Of a DNA stretch of 64,000 nucleotides, positions 30,813 through 41,692 are shown piece by piece. A model generated the notes under the pieces. It was not told the origin of the DNA. It saw only the letters and a list, made by a program, of their open reading frames with translations, and ran no database searches. A program made the position numbers and the translations under genes. Source of the stretch: Oscillospiraceae bacterium (GTDB taxonomy: Bacteria > Bacillota > Clostridia > Oscillospirales > Oscillospiraceae); contig WQXY01000004.1 in the NCBI GenBank assembly GCA_009781515.1, positions 28,618-92,617 of the forward strand, given 5' to 3'. The stretch's first letter is position 1. Each line of letters starts with the position of its first letter.

Positions 30813-32069
30813 TTATTTTGAGTTAAATATTTTGAATATTGTATCAAACGGGTCTTCTTCCGCAGGAGGCTCAGGCGGTGGCGGTGGCGGAGCTGCAGGC
30901 TCTTGTGCCTGCGCCGGCGCTGCTGTTACTGCTGCCGTTGGTGCTGCTGCTACCGGCTCGGACTTGAGAGCATCGTCAACTCTTTTTGATACATAGGAGT
31001 CTGAGAGAACAGAAGCGGCTCTGATACTGCTGATATCATCGGATATTTTCGGCTGTCCGTCAAAGCGGGTTGCAATAACAACCACTCTGATTTCGTCTTC
31101 CATATTTTCATCAAATGAAGCACCGAAGATAATGTTGGCATCGGGGTGTGCAGCCTCAGCCACAAGGCTTGCTGCTATTTCAACATCATCAAGGTCAATA
31201 TCGAGCGAGCCTGTGATATTTACAAGCACACCGCGCGCTCCGTCGATTGATGTTTCCATAAGCGGGCTTGTAACGGCGGCACGTGCTGCTTCTTCGGCTT
31301 TGCCTTTGCCTGCTGCATGACCGACACCCATGTGTGCAAATCCGGCATCTTTCATAATTGAAGTAACGTCTGCAAAGTCGAGGTTAATAAACCCTGTCTT
31401 TTTAATAAGCTCGGAGATACTCACAACTGCCTGATGAAGTACGCTATCCGCAATTTCAAAAGCATTTGCGAAAGTGAGTTTCTGGTCGGAAACCGACTTT
31501 AGTCTGTCGTTTGGAATTACAAGCAGGGAGTCAACCTTTCCGAGCAGGTTTTTAATACCGTCCTCAGCTTGCTCCATGCGGCGCTTGCCTTCAAAGCTGA
31601 ATGGTTTTGTTACAACACCGACTGTCAGCGCACGGGCTTCGCGGGCTATGTCTGCAACAATCGGGGACGCACCTGTTCCTGTTCCCCCGCCCATTCCTCC
31701 GGCGATGAAGACCATGTCGGCATCTTCGAGTGCCTTAGCTACGCTGTTACGACTTTCTTCGGCTGCTTTTTTGCCAATCTCCGGGCTTGAGCCTGCGCCT
31801 TGACCCATTGTAAGCTTTTCGCCTATCTGCACCTTTGCGGCTGCATTTGAAGCTGAAAGAGCCGGTTTGTCCGTATTGATAGCTATGAATTCCACACCTT
31901 GTGTTCCCGCAGAAACCATTCTGTTCACAACATTGTTACCGGCACCACCGACTCCGGCTACCTTAATAACAACTACATTGTCAGGAGCGCTTTCTATAGA
32001 AACCGCCATGTACTCATCCTCCAGTACTTTATTATTGTCTATTTGCATTTGCTCGTATTGTTTATTCAT
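30813..32069 (-). CDS. ftsZ: Cell division protein FtsZ
   Basis: VAGVGGAGNNVVNRM, GGMGGGTGTGASPIVA; Ala/Pro-rich linker. Confidence 0.98.
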   Translation of the reverse strand: MNKQYEQMQIDNNKVLEDEYMAVSIESAPDNVVVIKVAGVGGAGNNVVNRMVSAGTQGVEFIAINTDKPALSASNAAAKVQIGEKLTMGQGAGSSPEIGKKAAEESRNSVAKALEDADMVFIAGGMGGGTGTGASPIVADIAREARALTVGVVTKPFSFEGKRRMEQAEDGIKNLLGKVDSLLVIPNDRLKSVSDQKLTFANAFEIADSVLHQAVVSISELIKKTGFINLDFADVTSIMKDAGFAHMGVGHAAGKGKAEEAARAAVTSPLMETSIDGARGVLVNITGSLDIDLDDVEIAASLVAEAAHPDANIIFGASFDENMEDEIRVVVIATRFDGQPKISDDISSIRAASVLSDSYVSKRVDDALKSEPVAAAPTAAVTAAPAQAQEPAAPPPPPPEPPAEEDPFDTIFKIFNSK

Positions 32070-32172
32070 ATTTTATACCGCATCTTAAGATGCAATGATA
32101 ACTAAAAAATGCACACATCATCGGATATTTTATCTTTTTTTTGCTTCAAGGTCAATACTTTTCTTAAAAACT

Positions 32173-32949
32173 TTACTCCGGTGAGAATTTGATGTCACCG
32201 GACGGGTCACTCATATTAATAACAACCCGTGTATTTGGATATGTGCTTTGAATTTGTGAAATATTTGCTTTCAGTGTTCCCAGTTTGGTTCTTAAATCAC
32301 TGATACCTCCGAGAACCACTCTGTATAGCTCGCGAAAACCGAAGTTGATGTTGTTAATATTTGAAACGTCTAAGTAATTTACATCATCAATTAAGCCCTC
32401 ACGTTCCATTGAGATAAGAACATTTTGCATTGCTTGAAAATATGACTCCACTCCTGCTTCGGATTTTATTTGCAAGCCGACCATTGCTTCGCTGACTAAT
32501 ACACCGCGTACTTCTACAAGTCCTTTTACATCAAGGTTTGGAACAAGACTTATTGCTATGGGCGACCTTTCAAGCACCCTGCCTGTTGCGTCGATAACGA
32601 CTATATCACCTGCAAAGTATAAATATGCTACTGCCGTGCTTTCAACGACCGTAATGGTTAATGTATCGGGAAATTCACGTGATATTTCCACAGTGCTTAT
32701 ATATGGCAGCTCCTTGCGGATATTTGAAGCGACTGTCTGCTCATTTAAGTATAATAAGTTGTCTCCTCTTGACACGCCCGAGGCTTCTATGATTTGCTCG
32801 GGTGTATACACGGACGCTCCGTTTATAACAAAGAAATTTACGCTCAAAAATGCACTCGTTCCGATTAGCGTCATAACACCAATAAGAGTAATGCCAAGAA
32901 CAATATACATTACCGATGCTCTGCTAAACTGCCTTTTTTTCTTTTTCAT
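32173..32949 (-). CDS. ftsQ: Cell division protein FtsQ/DivIB
   Basis: N-terminal TM, POTRA-like domain (EQIIEASGVSRGDNLLYLNEQ), dcw location. Confidence 0.85.
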   Translation of the reverse strand: MKKKKRQFSRASVMYIVLGITLIGVMTLIGTSAFLSVNFFVINGASVYTPEQIIEASGVSRGDNLLYLNEQTVASNIRKELPYISTVEISREFPDTLTITVVESTAVAYLYFAGDIVVIDATGRVLERSPIAISLVPNLDVKGLVEVRGVLVSEAMVGLQIKSEAGVESYFQAMQNVLISMEREGLIDDVNYLDVSNINNINFGFRELYRVVLGGISDLRTKLGTLKANISQIQSTYPNTRVVINMSDPSGDIKFSPE

Positions 32950-32959
32950 GGCTATGCTC

Positions 32960-34039
32960 CTAAATCAAGCTCAAAATGAGGTCAACTATATCGGATGTTG
33001 CATTTGGTGCCGAGAGTTTTTTCGACGCCTCTGACATAACTTCAAGTTTCTCTTTGTTTGACACAAGCTCGAGTGCCGCATTGTAAAGTTTTTCGCCTGT
33101 GCAATCCTTTTCTTCTATCATTTTTGCGGCGCCGACTTCTTCAAGCTGTTTTGCATTTATTGTCTGTACATTGTCGGGCACATGCGGCGAGGGTATGAGT
33201 ATGCTCGGTTTTCCTAATGTCGTCAGCTCGGCGAGTGTAATAGCTCCTGCCCTGCATATAACAAGGTCTGCTTTTTTCATTTGCTGCGGCATATCGTCTA
33301 TGTAATCACGTATGTCAGCATACGGCGGGGTGGAATTCGGCAGCAAACTTCGGCTGTTTCCCGCTGCATGTGTGTGGTAAAAGCTGTTATCTCTGTGATT
33401 GTTTTTAATAAAATCAATCATAATCTCATTCATTTTTTCTGAACCGAGCGACCCCCAAAAGGAAACAATAAACGGCTTATCGGAGCTTTCCTGCTCTTTT
33501 TCATCTGTAATTCGCTCATAAAATTCCTTCCGAAGCGGTGTACCTGTTTGTATGAGACGGTCGGGAGCCTTATAGTATGTGTCATAACCGGGGTATGTCG
33601 TCATGATTTTGTCAACTATACCGCTAAGTAGCCTTACTGTCATTCCGGGCTTTGCATTTGACTCATGCAAAAACGTAGGAATTTTCATTTTTGCCGCCGC
33701 TTTAAGCACCGGATAACATACATATCCGCCCGTGCCGATTACTGCACTTGGTTTTGCCTCTTTGAGTATCTTTTTAACCTTGCTTTTGACCGATATTACA
33801 CCAAACAGGGATTTTGTATTATATATTACGGCACTTGGCGAAATACTGCGCCTCAGTCCTGTCATTTTTATATTCTTAAGCTCAAAGCCCGCAGCAGGAA
33901 CCAAACGCTTTTCAAGAGGTCTGTCGGCACCAATAAATATTATTTTACTCTCCGGCAGCCTGTTTTGTATTTCTACGGCAATGCTTATACCGGGATTAAC
34001 ATGTCCTGCCGTTCCGCCGCAAACAACTAAAAATGTCAT
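32960..34039 (-). CDS. murG: UDP-GlcNAc:undecaprenyl-PP-MurNAc-pentapeptide transferase MurG
   Basis: CGGTAGHVNPGISIA; GTGGYVCYPVLKAA; ADLVICRAGAITLAEL. Confidence 0.96.
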   Translation of the reverse strand: MTFLVVCGGTAGHVNPGISIAVEIQNRLPESKIIFIGADRPLEKRLVPAAGFELKNIKMTGLRRSISPSAVIYNTKSLFGVISVKSKVKKILKEAKPSAVIGTGGYVCYPVLKAAAKMKIPTFLHESNAKPGMTVRLLSGIVDKIMTTYPGYDTYYKAPDRLIQTGTPLRKEFYERITDEKEQESSDKPFIVSFWGSLGSEKMNEIMIDFIKNNHRDNSFYHTHAAGNSRSLLPNSTPPYADIRDYIDDMPQQMKKADLVICRAGAITLAELTTLGKPSILIPSPHVPDNVQTINAKQLEEVGAAKMIEEKDCTGEKLYNAALELVSNKEKLEVMSEASKKLSAPNATSDIVDLILSLI

Positions 34040-35382
34040 AGCTTGACCTTATCCTTTTCCGGAACCGGCGGTATTTCACGAGATACCGAAAGTATGATGC
34101 CTATTTGTACAAGCTGCAGCCACAATGCAGTTCCGCCGTAACTGAAAAACGGTAGGGATATGCCTGTCGCCGGAAGCATGTTGGTGACAACAGCAATGTT
34201 CAAAAACACTTGCAGGGCAAGCAGACTTGTTATCCCTATAGTAACGAGTGAGCCGAAATTATCATTTGCATTGAGTGCAAGCCAGTAGCCGCGTATTATC
34301 AGAAGCACAAAAAGCATAATGACAAGCATTGCTCCGACAAAACCGAGTTCCTCACAAACTATTGCAAAAATATAATCGTTGTGCTCTTCGGGCAGATACA
34401 GATATTTTTGTCTGCTTTGCCCGAGTCCCTGACCAAGTAAACCGCCCGAACCTATGGCATTGAGCGACTGGCGGATTTGAAATCCGTCACGAAGCGGGTC
34501 ATTATCGGGGTTGAGCCATGCATTTATACGCCTGCCCTCATATCCGAGACCCGAGAAGTCCACATTATTTCTGATTGTCTCTACTGAAACATCACTAAGC
34601 TCAAATTCAGGCATGTTGGAGCGAAGCTGAAAATACACAAGTCCTGCAACCATTGATACTAAAATGGCTACAACCAATATAAACCACCGGATGTTAGTAC
34701 CTCCCGCAAACATCATGACCGCCGCAAGTGCTGTAATGATGATGATTGCAGATAGATGCGGCTCCATTCTGAGCAAAACTATCATTATGCATGTCACAAT
34801 AGCAAAAGGTATTACACCGAACTTAAACGTCTTCATTTTTTCTTTGCCGATTTTACATGCCATTTGCGCAAAGGATAAGATAAGTGCAAGCTTTGCGACC
34901 TCGGACGGTTGAAATGTGAGCAGTCCGTTTTCAGCGGTGCCAAGACCTATCCAACGTCTTGCACCATTTACTTTTATACCGATTATCAGCACCAATACAA
35001 GCAATACTATTGACACAAAAAGCAGTTGCATTGAAAAACGGCTGATTGTTTTTATTCTGATTTGCGATGTAACGAGCATCAGTGCCACACCCGTCAGCGC
35101 GAATGTTCCCTGACGCAGGAAAAGCCTAAGCGGCTCGCTCGATGTATAATAACCGCGGGCAAAACTTGCAGAGAGCACCATAATGACACCAATAAGAAGT
35201 ATGACAAGGGTTATCACAAGCATCGGCTTATCAATACCGGGGGATTTGACCGCAGCTTTTTCATACTCGCTCGATAAGTCACGCTCTCCCCAACCGAGCA
35301 TACTGTTCTCGCCGAGGTTAAACTCCGGCTGCACGAACTTTTCGAGTTCATTCAATTCTTCAAGAACTTTTTTGCTATCCAT
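34036..35382 (-). CDS. ftsW: FtsW/SpoVE SEDS glycosyltransferase
   Basis: Multi-TM; GQGLGQSRQKYLYLPEEHNDYIFA; LPATGISLPFFSYGGT. Confidence 0.95.
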   Translation of the reverse strand: MDSKKVLEELNELEKFVQPEFNLGENSMLGWGERDLSSEYEKAAVKSPGIDKPMLVITLVILLIGVIMVLSASFARGYYTSSEPLRLFLRQGTFALTGVALMLVTSQIRIKTISRFSMQLLFVSIVLLVLVLIIGIKVNGARRWIGLGTAENGLLTFQPSEVAKLALILSFAQMACKIGKEKMKTFKFGVIPFAIVTCIMIVLLRMEPHLSAIIIITALAAVMMFAGGTNIRWFILVVAILVSMVAGLVYFQLRSNMPEFELSDVSVETIRNNVDFSGLGYEGRRINAWLNPDNDPLRDGFQIRQSLNAIGSGGLLGQGLGQSRQKYLYLPEEHNDYIFAIVCEELGFVGAMLVIMLFVLLIIRGYWLALNANDNFGSLVTIGITSLLALQVFLNIAVVTNMLPATGISLPFFSYGGTALWLQLVQIGIILSVSREIPPVPEKDKVKL

Positions 35383-35411
35383 TCAAAAAACCATTTCTTT
35401 ATGTTTTTGTA

Positions 35412-36395
35412 CTACCTGTTATACACGCCAAGATATGATATTGTCGCAAATATTGAAGATACTATTGTAAAAACTATAAACAGTTTGTATTCACTCCAAC
35501 CGCACATTTCAAAATGATGATGTATCGGCGCCATTTTGAATACTCTTTTTCCTTTTGAGAGCTTAAAATATGTCACCTGTATGATGTCCGAAAACGCTTC
35601 GACGATATATACAAAGCCCAAAACTATCAGCAGCATCGGCATGTCCATTGCAAAAGCAAGCGCACAAACCGCACCGCCTAAAAACAGCGACCCTGTATCC
35701 CCCATAAAAACCTTTGCAGGATAAAAGTTAAATATCAAAAATGCTATCAGTCCGCCAAGCAGAGCGGCAGCGAAAAGCCCTACAGTTGTGTGCTCTATGT
35801 GAAGTGCAATCGCAAGTATGCAGGCCGCTACGGGAATTGTAACCCCCGTGACAAGCCCGTCGGCACCGTCTGTTATATTTACGGAATTGACTGTACCGAC
35901 TATAACAAAGGATGCAAAAATGTAATAAATAGGCAACGGGATGTGAACTGAAATGTCGATAAACGGGATGTACAGATTTGTTGTAAGATTTCCTATCATG
36001 TGCATAATCGCTACATAACCGAGCGCTACAAATAATTGAAGCGCAAACTTCTGCTTGGCTTTTAAGCCGAGATTTTGTTTTTTCTTAAGCTTTACATAAT
36101 CGTCAAACAGACCGATTGCAGCAAAGACAAGAGCAAATGCTATGACTGTAATATGCCCGAGTCTTCCCTCGCGTATTTCACCGATGCCGACCGCGAGAAC
36201 CGCAACTGTTATACCTGCGATAAACATTAAACCGCCCATTGTTGGTGTTCCCTGTTTTCCCTTGTGCCAAACAGGTCCGTCCTCTTGTATCATTTGCCCT
36301 GCTTTCATACGGCGAAGCGCGGGAATTAGAACCAATCCCACTAAAACAGTGATTGTAAATGATACGGCAAATGAAATTGAAATTAGTATCAGCAT
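35412..36395 (-). CDS. mraY: Phospho-N-acetylmuramoyl-pentapeptide-transferase
   Basis: GTPTMGGLMF; NITDGADGL; FMGDTGSLFLGG; APIHHHFE. Confidence 0.97.
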   Translation of the reverse strand: MLILISISFAVSFTITVLVGLVLIPALRRMKAGQMIQEDGPVWHKGKQGTPTMGGLMFIAGITVAVLAVGIGEIREGRLGHITVIAFALVFAAIGLFDDYVKLKKKQNLGLKAKQKFALQLFVALGYVAIMHMIGNLTTNLYIPFIDISVHIPLPIYYIFASFVIVGTVNSVNITDGADGLVTGVTIPVAACILAIALHIEHTTVGLFAAALLGGLIAFLIFNFYPAKVFMGDTGSLFLGGAVCALAFAMDMPMLLIVLGFVYIVEAFSDIIQVTYFKLSKGKRVFKMAPIHHHFEMCGWSEYKLFIVFTIVSSIFATISYLGVYNR

Positions 36396-36407
36396 AGTGT
36401 TTATCCT

Positions 36408-37874
36408 TTATTTATCAGCCTGTGACAGATAGTTTTTGACAACTTCCCTGTCATCAAAGCGTATTTTCTCGTCCTTTAATATTTGGTATGTTTCATGTCC
36501 TTTTCCTGCGATTATGAGTACATCTGCGGAATTTAACATATCAACAGCCTTGCATATAGCCGACTTGCGGTCTGCAATTGCCGTATAGTTTGTCCCCTGC
36601 GCGCCGGTATTTTCCATTCCTGCCAAAATATCGTTTATAATGCTTTGAGGGTCTTCTGTTCTCGGATTATCCGATGTTACAAAAACATAGTCCGACAGTG
36701 CTGCGGCAATTTTGCCCATTTGCGCTCTTTTTGTTTTGTCCCTGTCACCGCCGCAGCCAAAGACTGTGATAATCTTTTTCGCCGCATTGGCACGGGTCGC
36801 TTTGATAATGTTTTCAAGTGCGTCGGGGGTGTGAGCATAGTCTATGATAATCGTATAATCACTGTCTGTCGGCAGAACTTCGGCACGTCCTTTAATCCGG
36901 GGGCAAAGAGAAAGTGCAGCTGCTGCGTCCTGCAGCGAAAATCCGAGAAGCTGCGCTGCGGCTGTTGCCGCCAGTGAATTATAGACCGAAAACATCCCCG
37001 GAACATCAAACCTTACACGGTTTATCAGCCCCTCCTTAACCAAGCAATACTCTACCTTGTCGGGATAAAGCTTAATATCTTTTCCTGTTAAATCCGCACT
37101 ATCTCGGTTTATTGCGTAGGTTGTTACAGCGCCCGCCGAGCGTCCTATCATAAGGTCTGCATAATCATCATCAATGTTAATTACTGATTGTTTTGCATTT
37201 GTAAACAGTATTGATTTTGCATTTGCATATTCATTTATTGATGTATGAAAGTCCAAGTGCTCGGGCGATAGATTTGTAAAGACAGCTATGTCGTAATTTA
37301 TGCCATGCACTCTGTCTAAGGTCAGTGCGTGTGACGAAACTTCCATTACCACATACTGACAGCCTGCGTTTACCATTTTTCCGAGCATTTCCTGCAGCTC
37401 GTATGAGTCCGGTGTTGTAAGATTTGCCTCGAGCTTATCATCACCTATGAGGTTTTCAATTGTTCCGATAAGTCCGACCTTTTTTCCCGAGCATTTTTCT
37501 ATAAGAAACTTTAATATGTGGGTTGTACTTGTTTTTCCATTAGTACCCGTAACGCCAATCAGTTTCATCTTCTTTGCGGGATAATCAAACATGGCTGCCG
37601 ATATTTCTGCAAGAGTTTTCCTGCTGTTTTTTGTGATAATATGCGGTATGTCAGTGCTTGGAGCATTTTCACAAATTACACATGATGCCCCTTTTTTTAC
37701 CGCTTCATCCATAAAGTCATGCCCGTCTGTCTTAAATCCTTTAATTGCAACAAAAACGTCACCTTGTCGGACTTCGGCTGAGTTATAGCAAATACCGCCA
37801 ATTTTCTCATCTAACTTTACAGTTTCGGATATTTCTATAATATCAATTTTTTCTACAAGTTTACCAAGGAGCAT
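36408..37874 (-). CDS. murE: UDP-N-acetylmuramoyl-tripeptide synthetase MurE
   Basis: GVTGTNGKTSTTHI; DYAHTPDALE; TSDNPRTEDP; ORF extends to 37910, internal Met preferred. Confidence 0.96.
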   Translation of the reverse strand: MLLGKLVEKIDIIEISETVKLDEKIGGICYNSAEVRQGDVFVAIKGFKTDGHDFMDEAVKKGASCVICENAPSTDIPHIITKNSRKTLAEISAAMFDYPAKKMKLIGVTGTNGKTSTTHILKFLIEKCSGKKVGLIGTIENLIGDDKLEANLTTPDSYELQEMLGKMVNAGCQYVVMEVSSHALTLDRVHGINYDIAVFTNLSPEHLDFHTSINEYANAKSILFTNAKQSVINIDDDYADLMIGRSAGAVTTYAINRDSADLTGKDIKLYPDKVEYCLVKEGLINRVRFDVPGMFSVYNSLAATAAAQLLGFSLQDAAAALSLCPRIKGRAEVLPTDSDYTIIIDYAHTPDALENIIKATRANAAKKIITVFGCGGDRDKTKRAQMGKIAAALSDYVFVTSDNPRTEDPQSIINDILAGMENTGAQGTNYTAIADRKSAICKAVDMLNSADVLIIAGKGHETYQILKDEKIRFDDREVVKNYLSQADK

Positions 37875-37875
37875 A

Positions 37876-40218
37876 CTAACTAATCCTTCGTTCTGATGCG
37901 TCTGCATCAATTAATGTTACCTCTACGACAGAGCCATAGAGCACTTCTCTGCCTATACTGATAGACTGAACCGAAACAAGGGCTTTGCTGTCACTTTTTG
38001 GTGCTCCTGTTGTTCTTATGAAAAGCCCGCAAGCTGCCAATGCTTCTTTTGCACTTTGATAGTTCATTCCGTATAAATTCGGCATAATAACAGGGTGACG
38101 CGGCAACTCCGAGTTTGTATATATTACAATCTGCGTACCTGATGCGACATTTGCGTTCGGTACGGGCAGCTGACCTGTCACAACACCGCTCTCACCGACG
38201 ATTTTATATGCAAAGCCTTGCAGTTCGAGCATTTCTATTGCTTCATCAACACTTCTGCCTGTAATACGCGGCACATGAACATTAATATCCTTGAAGTCTT
38301 CATCTGAATATTCGGGAAGAATACCAAGGCTCATCGGAAGAATATCCGCAAACATTTTGCCCACAACAGGAGCCGCCATGTTTCCGCCGCTGATATAAAT
38401 GCCTGTGTCATGGCTTGGTGTGTCAAGCAAAAGAAGTATCATTATCTGCGGGTCGTCTGCAGGTGCAAAGCCGATAAACGATGCTATATAATCCTTGTTT
38501 GAGGTGTCGCCCTCTTCGCGTTTTGCAAGCTGCTCGACATTTTCCGATGTTCCTGTTTTTCCGCCGATTTTGTAACCTCTGACATGTGCGTTTTTGCCTG
38601 TACCCAAATTGACAACATCTTCAAGAATGGTTCTCATAGCCGCTGAGGTTTCATTACTGAGCACCTGACGAAGCATCGTAGGCTCATTGGCTTCGAGTAT
38701 ATTACCTTCACTGTCGGTTACTTGCTTTACGAGATAAGGCTGCATCATGTAACCGCCATTAATTGTCGCTGCAGCTGCCGTTATCATTTGAATGGGCGTA
38801 ACCTTAAAGGTTTGCCCAAATGATGCCGAGGCGAGCTGCGTTTCATTGCCCCGGTCAAAGAAAATGCTCTCAGGCCACCAAAGGCTTCTGCCCTCGGCTG
38901 CATTGTCAAGACCGGTTTTGTCAAACAGACCAAATGCGTCAATATACTTATAAAATGCCTGCGCTCCAACACTGAGTCCCATTTTTACACATGCAACATT
39001 ACATGAATTATGAATGGCTGAGCTGAGTGTCTGCGAGCCATGTCCCCATCTTCTCCAACAGTTACGCTGCGAAACATCTTCATACAAGCGCACTTCAATC
39101 GACCCGTCACATTCTAAAATTGTGTCGGGGTTTGCTTTATTTTCTTCAAGCACCATTGCAAGGGTAATAATCTTAAAAACCGAACCCGGCTCGTATGAGT
39201 CTGAGAGCGATCTGTTTCTCCACTGCCTGTATTGCGCCGCAAGATAAGCCTCTGCAAATTCCTCTTCGTCTTCTATATCCATTAGTCTGTCAAGCTCTGT
39301 ATCGCTAATTCTCAGAAAATTATTCGGGTCAAAGGTCGGATAGTTTGCCAGTGCCAATATTTCAAATGTGTTAGTGTCTATTGCAATGCACATTGCACTT
39401 TTTACATCATAGTCTATGATAGCCTGCTGCAAGTGCTTTTCTATATAATATTGTATGGATGTATTAAGCGTCAGTGTTATATCATAACCGTGACGTGCAG
39501 GAAAATAGTCACCAAAGCCTGCAAGCATGAGGTCTGCTCCTTTTGCATTAGTGAGCCTTATATCTCTGCCGTTGACCCCTGTAAGCACTGAATTAAAGCG
39601 TCTTTCCAAGCCGTCGAGCCCTGTGTCCTCAGTGCCGACAAACCCCAAAAGATGACTTGCCAAGTGGTCGTTCGGATAATATCTCATAACGGCAGGCTCA
39701 AGATATATTCCTTTTATACTGTGGTCTTTTATGAACTCTCTGACACGCTGCGCTTCGTTGCTGTCTACCTTTGGTTTAATAACTTGATATTGCGAAGATG
39801 TTCTGGCGGCTCTTTCCATGACAAGAAGAAAATCGACACCAAGAATGTATGATAATCCCTCAGCGATAAATCTGACATCCTGTTCTTTTTCGGAAATTTC
39901 ACGCGGGCTTATAAAAACATTTTCAACAGGTCCGCTCATTGCGAGAATTTTTCCGTTTGTATCGTAAATTGTTCCGCGCGAGGCATTTATTGTTGTTTCT
40001 CTAAGCTGACTGCTAAGTGTGCGCGCCTCGTAGTATGCATTATTTGTGATTTGGATATCATAGAGTCTGAAAGCAAGCAGTATAAACGCAGCAACACCGC
40101 ACACTGAGAGCAAAAACAATGTACGGATAAGAAGCGTATGGCTGAGTTTTTCTGTTTTGCGCTTGCCGCTTGTTGGCCTAACCCTTATATCGGGGTTAGC
40201 TCTGACTCCACTTGACAT
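37876..40218 (-). CDS. Class B penicillin-binding protein with PASTA domains (SpoVD/FtsI-like)
   Basis: SDSYEPGSVFKI (SxxK), HNSCN, GKTGTSE; two C-terminal PASTA-like repeats. Confidence 0.95.
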   Translation of the reverse strand: MSSGVRANPDIRVRPTSGKRKTEKLSHTLLIRTLFLLSVCGVAAFILLAFRLYDIQITNNAYYEARTLSSQLRETTINASRGTIYDTNGKILAMSGPVENVFISPREISEKEQDVRFIAEGLSYILGVDFLLVMERAARTSSQYQVIKPKVDSNEAQRVREFIKDHSIKGIYLEPAVMRYYPNDHLASHLLGFVGTEDTGLDGLERRFNSVLTGVNGRDIRLTNAKGADLMLAGFGDYFPARHGYDITLTLNTSIQYYIEKHLQQAIIDYDVKSAMCIAIDTNTFEILALANYPTFDPNNFLRISDTELDRLMDIEDEEEFAEAYLAAQYRQWRNRSLSDSYEPGSVFKIITLAMVLEENKANPDTILECDGSIEVRLYEDVSQRNCWRRWGHGSQTLSSAIHNSCNVACVKMGLSVGAQAFYKYIDAFGLFDKTGLDNAAEGRSLWWPESIFFDRGNETQLASASFGQTFKVTPIQMITAAAATINGGYMMQPYLVKQVTDSEGNILEANEPTMLRQVLSNETSAAMRTILEDVVNLGTGKNAHVRGYKIGGKTGTSENVEQLAKREEGDTSNKDYIASFIGFAPADDPQIMILLLLDTPSHDTGIYISGGNMAAPVVGKMFADILPMSLGILPEYSDEDFKDINVHVPRITGRSVDEAIEMLELQGFAYKIVGESGVVTGQLPVPNANVASGTQIVIYTNSELPRHPVIMPNLYGMNYQSAKEALAACGLFIRTTGAPKSDSKALVSVQSISIGREVLYGSVVEVTLIDADASERRIS

Positions 40219-40235
40219 ATACCGAAATCCTTTCG

Positions 40236-40751
40236 TTATCTTCTAAAATAATCCGTTAGTGATTTTAGAAATTCTGCAAATCCTTGCACGCCACGCTCCT
40301 GTTCGGGCGTTATCACCACCGCGGTGTCACGCGGCAATGTTGTTATTGTCATTATCTGCGCCGCGTCGGGTCTTGACATACCAAGCTCATCTCTTGCTAT
40401 TCTTTCGATTTCTTTTAAGTCTATGCTGCTTTCAAAAGCAAGCTCCAGTGTTCTGTGCTTTTCCGTGAGCGTACGAAGCTGAGTGCTCATTCTGACTGCT
40501 TCTGTTGCCGCCTCGTTATAGCTGACCTGTGCGAGCACTACAAAAACCATAAGAACCGAAATAATGAGTGTTCCGATAATTGCAAATATGGATATACCCG
40601 GCACTTTGATATTAATCAGATTTTCTGCACGCTTTTGCAAAGGCTGTTTCTTTTCGATGACAGGAGCTTTTTTGTCCGCTTTTATTTTTTTTGCGGGCGG
40701 AGCATCCATTTTAATTGTTTTTGCATCAAGCATTGCAGTATTTCCCGACAT
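40236..40751 (-). CDS. FtsL/DivIC-like septum formation protein
   Basis: Single TM followed by coiled coil, ERIARDELGMSRPDAAQI motif, dcw location. Confidence 0.82.
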   Translation of the reverse strand: MSGNTAMLDAKTIKMDAPPAKKIKADKKAPVIEKKQPLQKRAENLINIKVPGISIFAIIGTLIISVLMVFVVLAQVSYNEAATEAVRMSTQLRTLTEKHRTLELAFESSIDLKEIERIARDELGMSRPDAAQIMTITTLPRDTAVVITPEQERGVQGFAEFLKSLTDYFRR

Positions 40752-40765
40752 GGTTTTGCTCCTTT

Positions 40766-41692
40766 CTAAATCCTCTCAGCCACTCTGAGTTTGGCGCTGC
40801 GTGCTCTGGGGTTTTGTTTTATATTCTCGTCACTTTCCGTAACCGGTTTTTTTGTTATTATTTTCAGAACCTGCACCTTATTACATATACAAACCGGTGC
40901 TTTTCTATCACATGTACAGCTTGCCGCGTAATCCTGAAATGCTCTTTTTACTATTCTGTCTTCAAGAGAGTGAAACGATATTACGCATAATCTTCCGCCG
41001 TGATTTAATATGAAAGGCACGGTATCTATCATTTCATTTAAGACTGAGAGCTCGTCACCGACTGCTATTCTTAGTGCTTGAAAACAACGTTTCGAGGGGT
41101 GCTGCTTTTCACGTCTTGCTGCTGCGGGAATTGCAGAGAAAATAACTTCGTTCAATTCAAAAGTGGTGTTTATCGGAGAAGCAGTGCGCTTATTAATAAT
41201 CTGCTTTGCTATTTGCCTTGAGTATTTTTCTTCGCCGTACTTAAAGAATATTTCGGTAAGCTTTTCTTCCTGCCATGTATTTATAATCTCAAAGGCTGTC
41301 AGCGGTCCGCTTTTATCCATTCGCATGTCGAGTTTTGCGTCTGATTGATATGAAAACCCGCGTGCGGCATCATCAAGCTGCGGGGATGAAACTCCAAGGT
41401 CATATATTGCTCCGTCTATTGCGTTTATATTTAAGCCGTCGAGGATTTTTACCGTGTCTTTGAAGTTTCCGTGAATGATTGTTATTTTGTCTTTGTAAGC
41501 TCCGAGTTTTTCCCCGGCTTGCTCTATGGCGTCCAAATCGCAGTCAATCGCTATGAGTCTTCCCGTTTTAAGTCTTTTTAGAATTTCGAGCGAGTGACCT
41601 GCCCTTCCGAGCGTACCGTCTACATATATTCCGTCCGGTTTGATTTGCAGAGCTTCTAAACTCTCGCTTAGTAAAACAGGTGTATGTTTCAT
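40766..41692 (-). CDS. rsmH: 16S rRNA (cytosine(1402)-N(4))-methyltransferase
   Basis: HTPVLLSESLEAL; DGTLGRAGHS; DLGVSSPQLD; ISFHSLEDRIVK. Confidence 0.97.
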   Translation of the reverse strand: MKHTPVLLSESLEALQIKPDGIYVDGTLGRAGHSLEILKRLKTGRLIAIDCDLDAIEQAGEKLGAYKDKITIIHGNFKDTVKILDGLNINAIDGAIYDLGVSSPQLDDAARGFSYQSDAKLDMRMDKSGPLTAFEIINTWQEEKLTEIFFKYGEEKYSRQIAKQIINKRTASPINTTFELNEVIFSAIPAAARREKQHPSKRCFQALRIAVGDELSVLNEMIDTVPFILNHGGRLCVISFHSLEDRIVKRAFQDYAASCTCDRKAPVCICNKVQVLKIITKKPVTESDENIKQNPRARSAKLRVAERI

